A stretch of 5,138 nt of DNA from Acetobacteraceae bacterium (lineage in GTDB: Bacteria > Pseudomonadota > Alphaproteobacteria > Acetobacterales > Acetobacteraceae), in contig DAHWBL010000241.1 in NCBI GenBank assembly GCA_027323595.1, positions 1 through 5,138 of the forward strand, written 5' to 3'. A model generated the notes under the pieces. The model was not told the origin of the DNA and did no database searches. It saw only the letters and a program-made list of their open reading frames with translations. Shown here piece after piece: positions 1-5,138 of the stretch. The position numbers and the translations under genes are program-made. Within the stretch, counting starts at the first letter, position 1. Each line of letters opens with the position of its first letter.

Positions 1-260
1 TTGGCGTCGGCATAGCCGAAATCATACAGACGATTGCCGACCTTGCTGATGGTGTCACCCGAGCCGTAGCCGCGGTCGATGGTCACATCAAGACCGTTAT
101 CCTTGAAAAAACCGCTGGCCAGCGCAGCCGAATATGGCAGATGGGTGCCGATCACCACCCAGTCGAGCGCGAATTTCACCGGTGTCGGCGGTGCCTGCGC
201 GCGCGCGCATGCGGGCAGCATGAATGCGAGCAGTCCGGCAAGCCAAACCATGCGTTTCAT
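1..260 (-). CDS. ABC transporter substrate-binding protein, NMT1/THI5-like (N-terminal part, cut by window edge)
   Basis: Periplasmic binding protein that would deliver a small organic solute to an inner-membrane ABC importer. The start ATG (258-260) is preceded by an AGGGGG Shine-Dalgarno five bases upstream. Only 86 residues are in the window. Residues 1-21 form a Sec signal peptide: MKR, a hydrophobic stretch (about 5-17), then an ALA-type cleavage site ARA|Q after residue 21. A cysteine at 18 follows LPA, but proline makes this a poor lipobox. Mature residues 30-85 carry the family pattern: LDW near 32-34, a conserved H40, the A-x-x-x-GFF-x-x-x-GL segment at 46-57, GYGSG at 64-68 and DFGYAD at 80-85. 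This is the NMT1/THI5/SsuA/TauA superfamily, which includes importers for sulfonates, nitrate, taurine and pyrimidine precursors. The ligand cannot be assigned. It lies 61 bases downstream of the dioxygenase gene on the same strand, so co-transcription is likely. The rest of the gene and probably the permease and ATPase genes lie left of the window. Confidence 0.88.
   Translation of the reverse strand, partial: MKRMVWLAGLLAFMLPACARAQAPPTPVKFALDWVVIGTHLPYSAALASGFFKDNGLDVTIDRGYGSGDTISKVGNRLYDFGYADA
196..213. repeat. Alternating purine-pyrimidine (GC)n tract
   Basis: Eighteen bases alternate strictly pyrimidine-purine, with a core of CG dinucleotides. The tract lies in the codons for the end of the signal peptide of the substrate-binding protein (about residues 16-21, PACARA). 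Such tracts can adopt Z-form DNA and can slip in replication. No function is implied, and Ala/Arg codons in GC-rich DNA produce such runs by chance. Confidence 0.4.
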
Positions 261-321
261 GCCAACCCCCTTTAGGTAGCGCGTGAGAATACCTGCACCT
301 CGCGTGCCACCGCCGCCACGA

Positions 322-1194
322 TCAGCCGGGGCGCACCCCGCCGGCGATGGTGGTCCGCAGCAACAGCCGGCGTTCGCCTGGCGAAAAATCGGTTCTCGCG
401 TGCATCGATGCGCGATTGTCCCACACGATCAGATCGCCAGGCCGCCACACATGCTCATAAACGAACTCCGGATTTTCAGAGTGATCGAACAGCAGCTCCA
501 GCAGCCGCGCGCTCTCGTCGGGTTCCAGCCCCTCGATTTCCTCGTTCATCAGCCGGTTCACATAAACCGCCTTGCGCCCGGTTTCATCGTGGGTGCGAAA
601 CACCGGATGCGCGCTCTGCGCGGACGCAGCCACCGCCTGCCGATTGGGATCGCCGCGCTGCACCGCGCCATAGCTGTAGAAATGCCGCGCCCGCCGCCCT
701 TCCAGCCGCGCCCGCACCGCCGGATCGAGCGTCTCGTAGGCGGTATAGCAATTGGCGAAAAGCGTGTTGCCGCCGACCGAGGGCACCTCCACCGCGAACA
801 GGCATGTGCCATTATGCGGCAACTCGGAATGGATCATGTCGTGATGAAACATCATCTCGCCATCCGGCAACGCACCGATGGCCTCGCCGTTCTCGCGGAT
901 GTTGGAAATCAGCATGATATCATCGAGAAGATTGTCAAATCCGGGCGGCCGGAATTTCGCCGGTCTGGCAAGTTTGCCGATCGGCCCGAAGATTTCGGTC
1001 ACCCGACGCAGATCAGCCTGCGACAAAGGCTGGCCACGAAACAGCAAAATCACATGATCCAGCCAAAGCTGCTTCAATCGCGCCGCCGTCGCGGCGGCGA
1101 TCGGCCGGCTCAGGTCCACCCCTTCGACCAGCGCGCCGATATGCCGCGACAGCCTGCTGATCTTGAGCCCGTCCGAGGCCATCATATCGGCCAT
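322..1194 (-). CDS. TauD/TfdA family Fe(II)/2-oxoglutarate-dependent dioxygenase
   Basis: A cytoplasmic 290-residue enzyme, the usual length for this family (about 280-300). The family couples 2-oxoglutarate decarboxylation to hydroxylation of a substrate, often followed by loss of sulfite, an aldehyde or another leaving group. The start ATG (1192-1194) has a strong AGGAGG six bases upstream (1201-1206). Residues 16-29 match the family's N-terminal pattern (iGA-x-V-x-GVDLS). The iron ligands are visible: H117-x-D119 in FHHDM, and distal H265 in the DNRASMH segment. R276 and R280 lie 11 and 15 residues after H265, the same spacing as the 2-oxoglutarate-binding arginines of TauD, so all cofactor residues are present. 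The substrate is not evident; the family includes taurine, 2,4-D, alkylsulfate and carnitine-precursor enzymes. It is first in a leftward unit with the transporter binding protein and divergent from the molybdenum hydroxylase genes, which suggests a shared catabolic role. The long open frame on the opposite strand here is a codon-bias shadow. Confidence 0.93.
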   Translation of the reverse strand: MADMMASDGLKISRLSRHIGALVEGVDLSRPIAAATAARLKQLWLDHVILLFRGQPLSQADLRRVTEIFGPIGKLARPAKFRPPGFDNLLDDIMLISNIRENGEAIGALPDGEMMFHHDMIHSELPHNGTCLFAVEVPSVGGNTLFANCYTAYETLDPAVRARLEGRRARHFYSYGAVQRGDPNRQAVAASAQSAHPVFRTHDETGRKAVYVNRLMNEEIEGLEPDESARLLELLFDHSENPEFVYEHVWRPGDLIVWDNRASMHARTDFSPGERRLLLRTTIAGGVRPG

Positions 1195-1203
1195 CCTCGC
1201 CCT

Positions 1204-1220
1204 CCTGTTTTGCCAACAGG
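1204..1220. promoter_or_regulatory. 17-base palindrome overlapping the dioxygenase ribosome-binding site
   Basis: A perfect inverted repeat, CCTGTT-N5-AACAGG, begins 10 bases upstream of the dioxygenase start codon. On the minus strand its last three bases (AGG) are the first half of the AGGAGG Shine-Dalgarno. It could be a dimeric repressor operator. Alternatively, in the leader RNA it could form a 6-bp stem with a 5-base loop that partly hides the ribosome-binding site. The symmetry is seen directly; the function is inference. No regulator gene lies in the window. Confidence 0.4.
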
Positions 1221-1304
1221 CTAGCCACAGCGGCGGCGGCGCACAACGCCAAACTCCGCCGAACCTGCCGGCCCGGACAACGACAACTGGCCCGGCGGCG
1301 GCGA

Positions 1305-1310
1305 ATTATC
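1305..1310 (-). promoter_or_regulatory. Candidate -10 element for the leftward unit
   Basis: Read on the minus strand, this is GATAAT, five of six matches to TATAAT, in the most AT-rich part of the divergent control region. No convincing -35 hexamer lies at 16-18 bases upstream, so an activator may be needed or the match may be chance. If used, the dioxygenase leader would be about 100 bases and would include the palindrome at the ribosome-binding site. Confidence 0.3.
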
Positions 1311-1314
1311 CACA
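1306..1314 (+). promoter_or_regulatory. Exact match to the DnaA-box 9-mer
   Basis: TTATCCACA, the canonical high-affinity DnaA box of enterobacteria, occurs once in the divergent control region. It overlaps the candidate leftward -10 element (GATAAT on the other strand). A single box with no second copy nearby and no replication genes does not make an origin. DnaA can act as a transcription factor at single sites, but coincidence with a -10 element is the simpler reading. Confidence 0.25.
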
Positions 1315-1339
1315 AAATCCACCCAGCACGCACCTCGTG

Positions 1340-1367
1340 TTGCCAGACCGGACAGCGCTGCTATCGT
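1340..1367 (+). promoter_or_regulatory. Candidate sigma70-type promoter for the molybdenum hydroxylase operon
   Basis: TTGCCA (1340-1345, five of six to TTGACA) is followed after 16 bases by TATCGT (1362-1367, four of six to TATAAT). A TG at 1359-1360 gives an extended -10. Transcription would start near 1374 and leave a leader of about 55 bases before the FAD subunit ATG at 1429. Placement and spacing are good, but alphaproteobacterial promoters are degenerate, so this is a prediction. The rest of 1195..1428 contains no convincing gene. Confidence 0.45.
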
Positions 1368-1428
1368 GCGCGCCAAGGGCAACCAGGTGGCGCGGTCCGC
1401 GCGCACCGGCAGCGATGATGGACACCTC

Positions 1429-2295
1429 ATGAAGCTTCCCGATTTCACCTACGCCGCCCCCACCGATCTGCGCGGCGCCATCAGCCTTCTCGCCGCGGAC
1501 CCCGCCGCGCGCGCGCTCGCCGGTGGCCAGAGCCTGATCCCGGTGCTCGCCTTTCGGCTCGGTGCCCCCTCCATGCTCGTCGATCTGTCCAACATTGCCG
1601 ATCTGGACAAGATCGAGGTGAACAATGCCCGATTGCGGATCGGCGCGATGGCACGCTGGGCGGCGGTGGCGGAAAGCCCGCTGGTGCACACGCATCATCC
1701 GCTATTGCGCGCCGCGATCAGCCATGTCGCGCATTATCAGGTGCGCAACCGCGGCACCATCGGCGGCAGCCTCGCCCATGCCGACCCCGCCGCCGAGCTT
1801 GCCGCCGTCGCCCTCGCCTGCGACGCCACCATCATCGCGCAGGGGCCGCAGGGCCAGCGTCGCATCGCGGTGGCGGATTTTTTCTGCGGCGCGCTCACCA
1901 CCGCGCTCACCCCCGCCGAACTGGTGATCGCGCTCGAACTGCCATGCATGCCCACCGACCTGCGCTGGGGCTTTGCCGAGTTTGCCCGCCGCCGCGGTGA
2001 CTTCGCTCTGGCTGGCGCGGTGGTGCATTTCAGCCTCGATGCCGCGGGAGCCATCATCAACCCTCACATCGCCGGCATCGGCGCGTCGGACCGCCCGCGC
2101 CGGCTCACCGCCCCCGAAACCGTGCTCGCCGGACAGGCCCCGAGCCTTGCGATCCTGCGCGCCGCCGCCGACGTCGCCACCGCCGAGACCGACGCGGCCG
2201 ACGATCTGCACGGCTCGGCCGCCTATCGCCGCTCGCTCGCCGGCACCATGGTGCTGCGCGCCCTCGCGGACGCCTGCGCCATCACCCTGCCCTGA
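1429..2295 (+). CDS. Molybdenum hydroxylase FAD-binding subunit (CoxM/XdhB-like)
   Basis: The 288-residue medium subunit of a xanthine dehydrogenase/CO dehydrogenase-type enzyme. It carries FAD and passes electrons from the [2Fe-2S] clusters to the final acceptor. Length matches CoxM (about 285-290). FAD-binding signatures are intact: AGGQSL at 31-36, then VDLSNI at 51-56, and RNRGTIGGSLAHADP at 106-120, which contacts the FAD pyrophosphate and isoalloxazine. FARRRGDFALA (185-195) and the C-terminal HGSAAYRRSLAG segment (261-272) are typical of the family's C-terminal domain. The ATG at 1429 is chosen because it begins the conserved MKLPDF-Y start. An upstream in-frame GTG at 1366 falls inside the candidate -10 element and adds residues foreign to the family. 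The Shine-Dalgarno is weak. Two frame-shifted ATGs at 1415 and 1418 open a five-codon frame (MMDTS) whose TGA overlaps this ATG. The gene ends with in-frame tandem stops, TGA TAA. The next gene starts 25 bases on. Confidence 0.93.
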   Translation: MKLPDFTYAAPTDLRGAISLLAADPAARALAGGQSLIPVLAFRLGAPSMLVDLSNIADLDKIEVNNARLRIGAMARWAAVAESPLVHTHHPLLRAAISHVAHYQVRNRGTIGGSLAHADPAAELAAVALACDATIIAQGPQGQRRIAVADFFCGALTTALTPAELVIALELPCMPTDLRWGFAEFARRRGDFALAGAVVHFSLDAAGAIINPHIAGIGASDRPRRLTAPETVLAGQAPSLAILRAAADVATAETDAADDLHGSAAYRRSLAGTMVLRALADACAITLP

Positions 2296-2320
2296 TAAGC
2301 ATCCTCCAGGAATCACTCGT

Positions 2321-2803
2321 ATGCCGACACTGCCCATCGACTGCACCGTGAACGGCGCCGCCACCCACCTCGATGTCGCGCCGCGCACCATCCTCGCCGA
2401 CGCGCTTCGCCAGGACCTGGGGCTCACCGGCACCCATGTCGGCTGTGCGCACGGCTCCTGCGGCGCCTGCACCATCCTGCTCGACGGTGCAGCGGTGCGC
2501 TCCTGCCTGATGCTCGCGGTGCAGGCGGCGGGCCACGCCATCACCACCATCGAGGGCCTGTCCAACCCCGACGCGCTCACGCCGCTGCAGGCGGCATTTC
2601 GCAAACATGGCGCGCTGCAATGCGGCTTTTGCACTCCGGGCATGATCGTCACCGCCCACGCGCTGCTCAGCGCCAACCCCGACGCCGATGCGGACACCAT
2701 CCGTGACATGCTGTCCGGCAACCTGTGTCGCTGCACCGGCTATATCTCCATCATCGAGGCCGTGCTCGACGCGCGCGCCGCCTACCAGGAGGCCCGGGCA
2801 TGA
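2321..2803 (+). CDS. Molybdenum hydroxylase [2Fe-2S] subunit (CoxS/XdhC-type iron-sulfur)
   Basis: The 160-residue small subunit, which relays electrons from the molybdenum site to FAD through two [2Fe-2S] clusters. The plant-ferredoxin-like N-terminal domain has C42, C47, C50 and C62 (C-x4-C-x2-C-x11-C, in GCAHGSCGAC and RSC). The helical C-terminal domain has C101 and C104 (QCGFCTPGM) with C136 and C138 (NLCRCTGY). All eight ligands are present and the length is normal (about 155-165). The ATG at 2321 is supported by AGGAA at 2308-2312 with an 8-base spacer and by the conserved N-terminus. It lies 25 bases after the FAD subunit gene. Its stop TGA (2801-2803) overlaps the next gene's start as ATGA, so translation is probably coupled. 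The order FAD, FeS, Mo is that of the cox operon, which is also shared by many aldehyde and heterocycle hydroxylases. Codon use matches its neighbours. Confidence 0.96.
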   Translation: MPTLPIDCTVNGAATHLDVAPRTILADALRQDLGLTGTHVGCAHGSCGACTILLDGAAVRSCLMLAVQAAGHAITTIEGLSNPDALTPLQAAFRKHGALQCGFCTPGMIVTAHALLSANPDADADTIRDMLSGNLCRCTGYISIIEAVLDARAAYQEARA

Positions 2804-3225
2804 ACGCGCCACTGGTTGGACAGCCGATCGAGCGCATCGAGGATTTGCGCCTGCTGCGCGGCGCGGGCTGCTTCACCGACGACATCGCAGCACCCGACGC
2901 GCTCGCCGCGGTGATCCTGCGCAGCCCGCTGGCGCACGGGCTGATCACCCGGCTGGACACCGAGGCGGCGCAGAAACTTCCTGGTGTGGTCAGCATCATC
3001 ACCGCGCGCACCATCGGCATGCCGGTCCCCACCATTCCCTTGCGGCTTGCTCCGTTGGCCGAACTCGTGCCCTACGAACAACCGGTGATCGCCCAGGACC
3101 GGGTGCGCTACGTGGGCGAGCCGATCGCCATGGTCGTCGCCACCTCCGCGGCGATCGCCGAGGACGCGCTCGATCTGATCGAGCTTGAAATCGCGCCACT
3201 GCCCGCGATCGTCACCAATGACGAC

Positions 3226-3243
3226 GCCGCCGCCGCCGCCGCG
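3226..3243 (+). repeat. GCC trinucleotide run (polyalanine)
   Basis: Five GCC codons and one GCG encode Ala 143-148 of the molybdopterin subunit, just after an Asp pair, in the variable linker of the N-terminal domain. Such runs can slip during replication, but here the reading frame is intact. It is probably a by-product of high GC content. Confidence 0.5.
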
Positions 3244-4680
3244 CTGCTGTTCCCCGATTCGGGCAGCAATCTTTGCATCACCTACACCGCGCGGCTGGGC
3301 GACGCCGCGCAGGAGTTTCCTGGCGCCATCATCGTCGAGGATGATTTCTCCACCCAGCGCCACACCGCCGCAACCATGGAAACCCGCGGCCTGCTCGCGC
3401 GCTGGGACGCCGCACGTGGGCATCTGACGGTGCATGGCGCGGCAAAGGCGCCCTGGGCCGGCCGGCGCATGCTCGCCCGCCAACTCGGTCTCGATGAATT
3501 CAGCATCGACATGATCGCGGTCGATGTCGGCGGCGGCTTTGGCATGCGCGGCGAGTTCTATCCCGAGGATTTCCTGGTCCCCTTCGCCGCGAGGCATCTG
3601 GATCGCCCGGTGAAATGGATCGAGGACCGCCGCGAACATCTGCTCAGCGCCAACCATGCCCGCGAGTTCGACGCGCATCTGCAACTCATTCTGTCCCCGG
3701 CAGGCGATATTCTTGCCGTGCGCGGGCGCGCGCGCTGCAATCTGGGTGCCTACATGCGCGCCAACGCCTCCATCGCGCCGCGCAATGTCGCGCAATTCTT
3801 CTCCGGCCCGTATCGCATTCCCAACATCGCCATCGATACGGACGTTTTCCTCACCAACAAGACCCCGACCGGCACCTATCGCGGTCCAGGTCGTTTTGAG
3901 ACCGATTTTTTCCGCGAGCGCCTGCTCGATCTCGCCGCCGAGCGGCTCGGCATGGACCGGGTCGTGCTGCGCCGGCGCAATCTCATCACCAGCGCGCAGA
4001 TGCCGCACCCCATCGCCACCGTCAGCGCCCCGGTGAAAGCCGAGGAGCTGGACAGCGGCGATTACGCCGAAACCCTGGATCGCTGCCTCGGCGCGATCGG
4101 CTGGGACCGGTTGCAGCCACTGCGTGGACAACGCATCAACGGGCGTCACCACGGCGTTGCCGTGGGCTGTTTCATCGAGGGTGGCGCGGCCGGCCCGTCC
4201 GAGCATGCCCGCCTCGAACTCGGCGCCGATGGCATGGTCGATGTCTTTGTCGGCTCCTCCATGGTTGGCCAGGGGCTGGAGACGGTGCTGTTGCAGATCA
4301 GCGCCGACGCGCTCGGGCTGCCGATGGAGCGGCTGCGGATTTTCCACGGCTCCACCACCTATCTTCGCATCGGCTTCGGATCGTTTCATTCCCGTTCGAC
4401 GGTGATGGGCGGCACCGCCATCCTCAACGCCGCCACCACGCTGAAAGAAGCAATCCGCGCCGCCGCCGGTCGGCGGCTCAATTGCGCGCCCGACGAGGTG
4501 CTCCTTGGCGCCGGCACCGCGACCAATCCATCCGGCGCGATCGTGAACTGGGCCGAGCTTGCCGCCGACGTGCCCGCCGCACCCGGCCAGTTCGACAACC
4601 ACACCCACACCTACGCCTATGGCGCGCACGCGGCCCATGTCGGCGTCGATATCGCCACCGGCCATGTCGAGATTTTCGAT

Positions 4681-4683
4681 TAG
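4681..4683 (+). other. In-frame amber (TAG) codon within the molybdopterin subunit gene
   Basis: The codon sits between GHVEIFD and VAVEDVGR. In homologues this stretch normally reads D/R-Y-V-A-V-x-D-V-G-R, so tyrosine is the expected residue, and TAC or TAT becomes TAG by one base change. The reading frame, family similarity and GC-rich third positions continue unchanged on the far side for 126 codons. The other complete genes here, and this one at its true end, stop with TGA, so TAG is the odd one. No frameshift or insertion is seen around it. Confidence 0.95.
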
Positions 4684-4707
4684 GTCGCGGTCGAGGATGT
4701 CGGCCGG

Positions 4708-5064
4708 GTGATCAACCCGCTCACCCTGCGCGGCCAGGTGCTCGGCGCGCTGGTGCAGGGACTGGGCGGGGTGTTTCTCGAACATCTCGCCTATGACGCG
4801 GACGGCCAGCTCACCACCGGCTCGTTCGCCGATTATCTGCTGCCCACGACAACGGATTTCCCAAAGCTGCGCAGCATCACCCAGGGCCGGCATCCGGCCA
4901 GGATCACCCCGCTCGGCGCCAAGGGCGCGGGCGAGGGCGGCGCCATTCCGGCCGGCGGGGTGATCGCCAACGCCATCGCCGACGCGCTCGGCGGCGCGCG
5001 CACCAACCATCTGCCGCTCAGCCCCGACCAGGTCTGGCGGCTCGCCGAACCGTTACGGGCCTGA
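4708..5064 (+). CDS. Possible separately started C-terminal fragment of the molybdopterin subunit
   Basis: If the TAG is real, a GTG at 4708, preceded by GAGGA at 4693-4697 (10-base spacer), could restart translation. The product would be 118 residues, beginning at INPLTLRGQ and containing GAKGAGEGG and the C-terminal end. The weak ribosome site and the missing beginning of the domain make a working split subunit unlikely. It is better viewed as the tail of the interrupted gene, but automatic annotation may list it separately. Confidence 0.2.
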   Translation: MINPLTLRGQVLGALVQGLGGVFLEHLAYDADGQLTTGSFADYLLPTTTDFPKLRSITQGRHPARITPLGAKGAGEGGAIPAGGVIANAIADALGGARTNHLPLSPDQVWRLAEPLRA

Positions 5065-5138
5065 GCGCCGGTGGAACCGCCCCAGCCGGTGCCGCGCGAT
5101 CGCCACCGCCCCGGCGACCGACCACGGATCGCACAGCA
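5053..5138 (-). CDS. C-terminal end of a convergent gene of unknown function (partial)
   Basis: Read leftward from the right edge, one frame gives 27 residues and then TAA (5053-5055). It begins LCDPWSVAGAVAIARHRLGR and ends with a basic tail, FHRRSGP. Third positions are G or C in 25 of the 27 sense codons, better than the competing frames, and the peptide looks like a real protein C-terminus with an amphipathic Ala/Arg-rich helix. It would overlap the last 12 bases of the molybdopterin subunit gene tail to tail. No family is recognised from so short a piece. The alternative is that 5065..5138 is plain intergenic DNA; no terminator hairpin followed by a T-run is visible. Confidence 0.4.
   Translation of the reverse strand, partial: LCDPWSVAGAVAIARHRLGRFHRRSGP

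Larger units (their letters stand above)
2800..5064 (+). pseudogene. Molybdenum hydroxylase molybdopterin-binding large subunit (CoxL/XdhA-like), interrupted by in-frame TAG
   Basis: The large catalytic subunit, which binds the molybdopterin cofactor and hydroxylates the substrate with water-derived oxygen. The ATG at 2800 has AGGAGG at 2787-2792, seven bases upstream, and overlaps the stop of the FeS gene. There are 627 codons before TAG (4681-4683) and 126 in the same frame after it, ending in TGA (5062-5064). The total of 754 is close to the usual 750-800. Motifs: substrate-domain start IERIEDLRLLRG (10-21), METRG (193-197), GGGFGMRGEFYPED (244-257), VKWIEDRREH (271-280), the active-site loop TYRGPGRFE (359-367), MVGQGLET (488-495) and HGSTT through FHSRST (516-534). 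After the TAG come VAVEDVGRVINP and GAKGAGEGG, with the catalytic Glu at codon 712. The loop has Gly-Pro-Gly where CO dehydrogenase has its Cys, so this is an aldehyde/heterocycle-type enzyme. The stop would remove the catalytic Glu and part of the cofactor site. It may be a real nonsense mutation or a base-call error; both fit. Confidence 0.9.

Noticed and set aside
279..307. Imperfect hairpin between the dioxygenase and the binding-protein genes
   Set aside because: The nine-base arms pair fully only with G-U pairs on the plus strand; on the transcribed strand two pairs fail and there is no T-run, so it is not a convincing terminator or processing site.
283..1224. A 313-codon plus-strand frame across the dioxygenase gene
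   Set aside because: It is the codon-aligned shadow of the minus-strand dioxygenase, which has all iron and 2-oxoglutarate ligands. The plus-strand product resembles no family I know.
1270..1295. Direct repeat of GGCCCGG in the divergent control region
   Set aside because: Seven GC-only bases repeated 19 apart are expected by chance in DNA of this composition.
1366..1428. Upstream GTG extension of the FAD subunit by 21 residues
   Set aside because: The GTG overlaps the candidate -10 element, the added residues do not fit the family, and the ATG at 1429 gives the standard N-terminus and length.
1702..2736. A 344-codon minus-strand frame across the FAD and FeS subunit genes
   Set aside because: It crosses two well-supported genes and their intergenic gap, has low-complexity composition and shows no motif.
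2782..5010. A 742-codon open frame antisense to the molybdopterin subunit gene
   Set aside because: Its codons align exactly with the sense codons, so it is open only because the sense strand avoids CTA, TTA and TCA, which are rare in GC-rich genes. The product is Gly/Ala/Arg-rich with no recognisable domain, while the sense frame has full family motifs.
2800..5064. Assignment as aerobic CO dehydrogenase (coxMSL)
   Set aside because: Gene order matches, but the active-site loop lacks the required cysteine motif, so a CO-oxidising role is not supported.
1..5138. CRISPR arrays, insertion sequences, tRNA or rRNA genes, phage or defence genes
   Set aside because: No repeat-spacer pattern, terminal inverted repeats, transposase motifs or RNA gene signatures were seen in the window.

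Overview
The window is GC-rich bacterial DNA in which third codon positions are almost all G or C. Codon use and gene types suit an alphaproteobacterium. An acetic-acid-bacterium or Rhodospirillales relative is a guess from style only, since no rRNA or other phylogenetic marker is present. The content is catabolic and accessory: two divergent transcription units around a control region of about 234 bases.

Leftward unit (minus strand, 1194 down to 1): a complete Fe(II)/2-oxoglutarate-dependent dioxygenase of the TauD/TfdA family (322..1194). After a 61-base gap comes the start of an exported NMT1/THI5-type ABC transporter substrate-binding protein (1..260), cut by the left edge. Permease and ATPase genes would be expected further left. 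The control region (1195..1428) holds a 6-5-6 palindrome that overlaps the dioxygenase Shine-Dalgarno sequence. It also holds a candidate leftward -10 element that coincides with an exact DnaA-box 9-mer, and a good sigma70-like promoter facing right.

Rightward unit (plus strand, 1429 to 5064): a three-subunit molybdenum hydroxylase of the xanthine dehydrogenase/CO dehydrogenase family in coxM-coxS-coxL order. It consists of the FAD subunit (1429..2295), the [2Fe-2S] subunit (2321..2803) and the molybdopterin subunit (2800..5064). The last two genes overlap by ATGA. The molybdopterin subunit is interrupted by an in-frame TAG at 4681..4683, where the family normally has tyrosine. The same frame then continues with full family similarity to a TGA at 5062..5064. 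The lost part contains the predicted catalytic glutamate (codon 712), so the enzyme as read would be inactive unless the TAG is a sequence error or is read through. The active-site loop lacks the cysteine of true CO dehydrogenase, so CO is not the expected substrate.

At the right edge, 5053..5138 on the minus strand looks like the C-terminal end of a convergent gene that overlaps the end of the molybdopterin subunit gene.

Taken together, the genes suggest uptake of a small organic compound, possibly an organosulfonate, a pyrimidine- or thiamine-like compound, or another heterocycle, and its oxidation by a dioxygenase and a molybdenum hydroxylase. The substrate cannot be read from this sequence. 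The strongest oddity is the amber codon; nothing else looks like a wholly new system.
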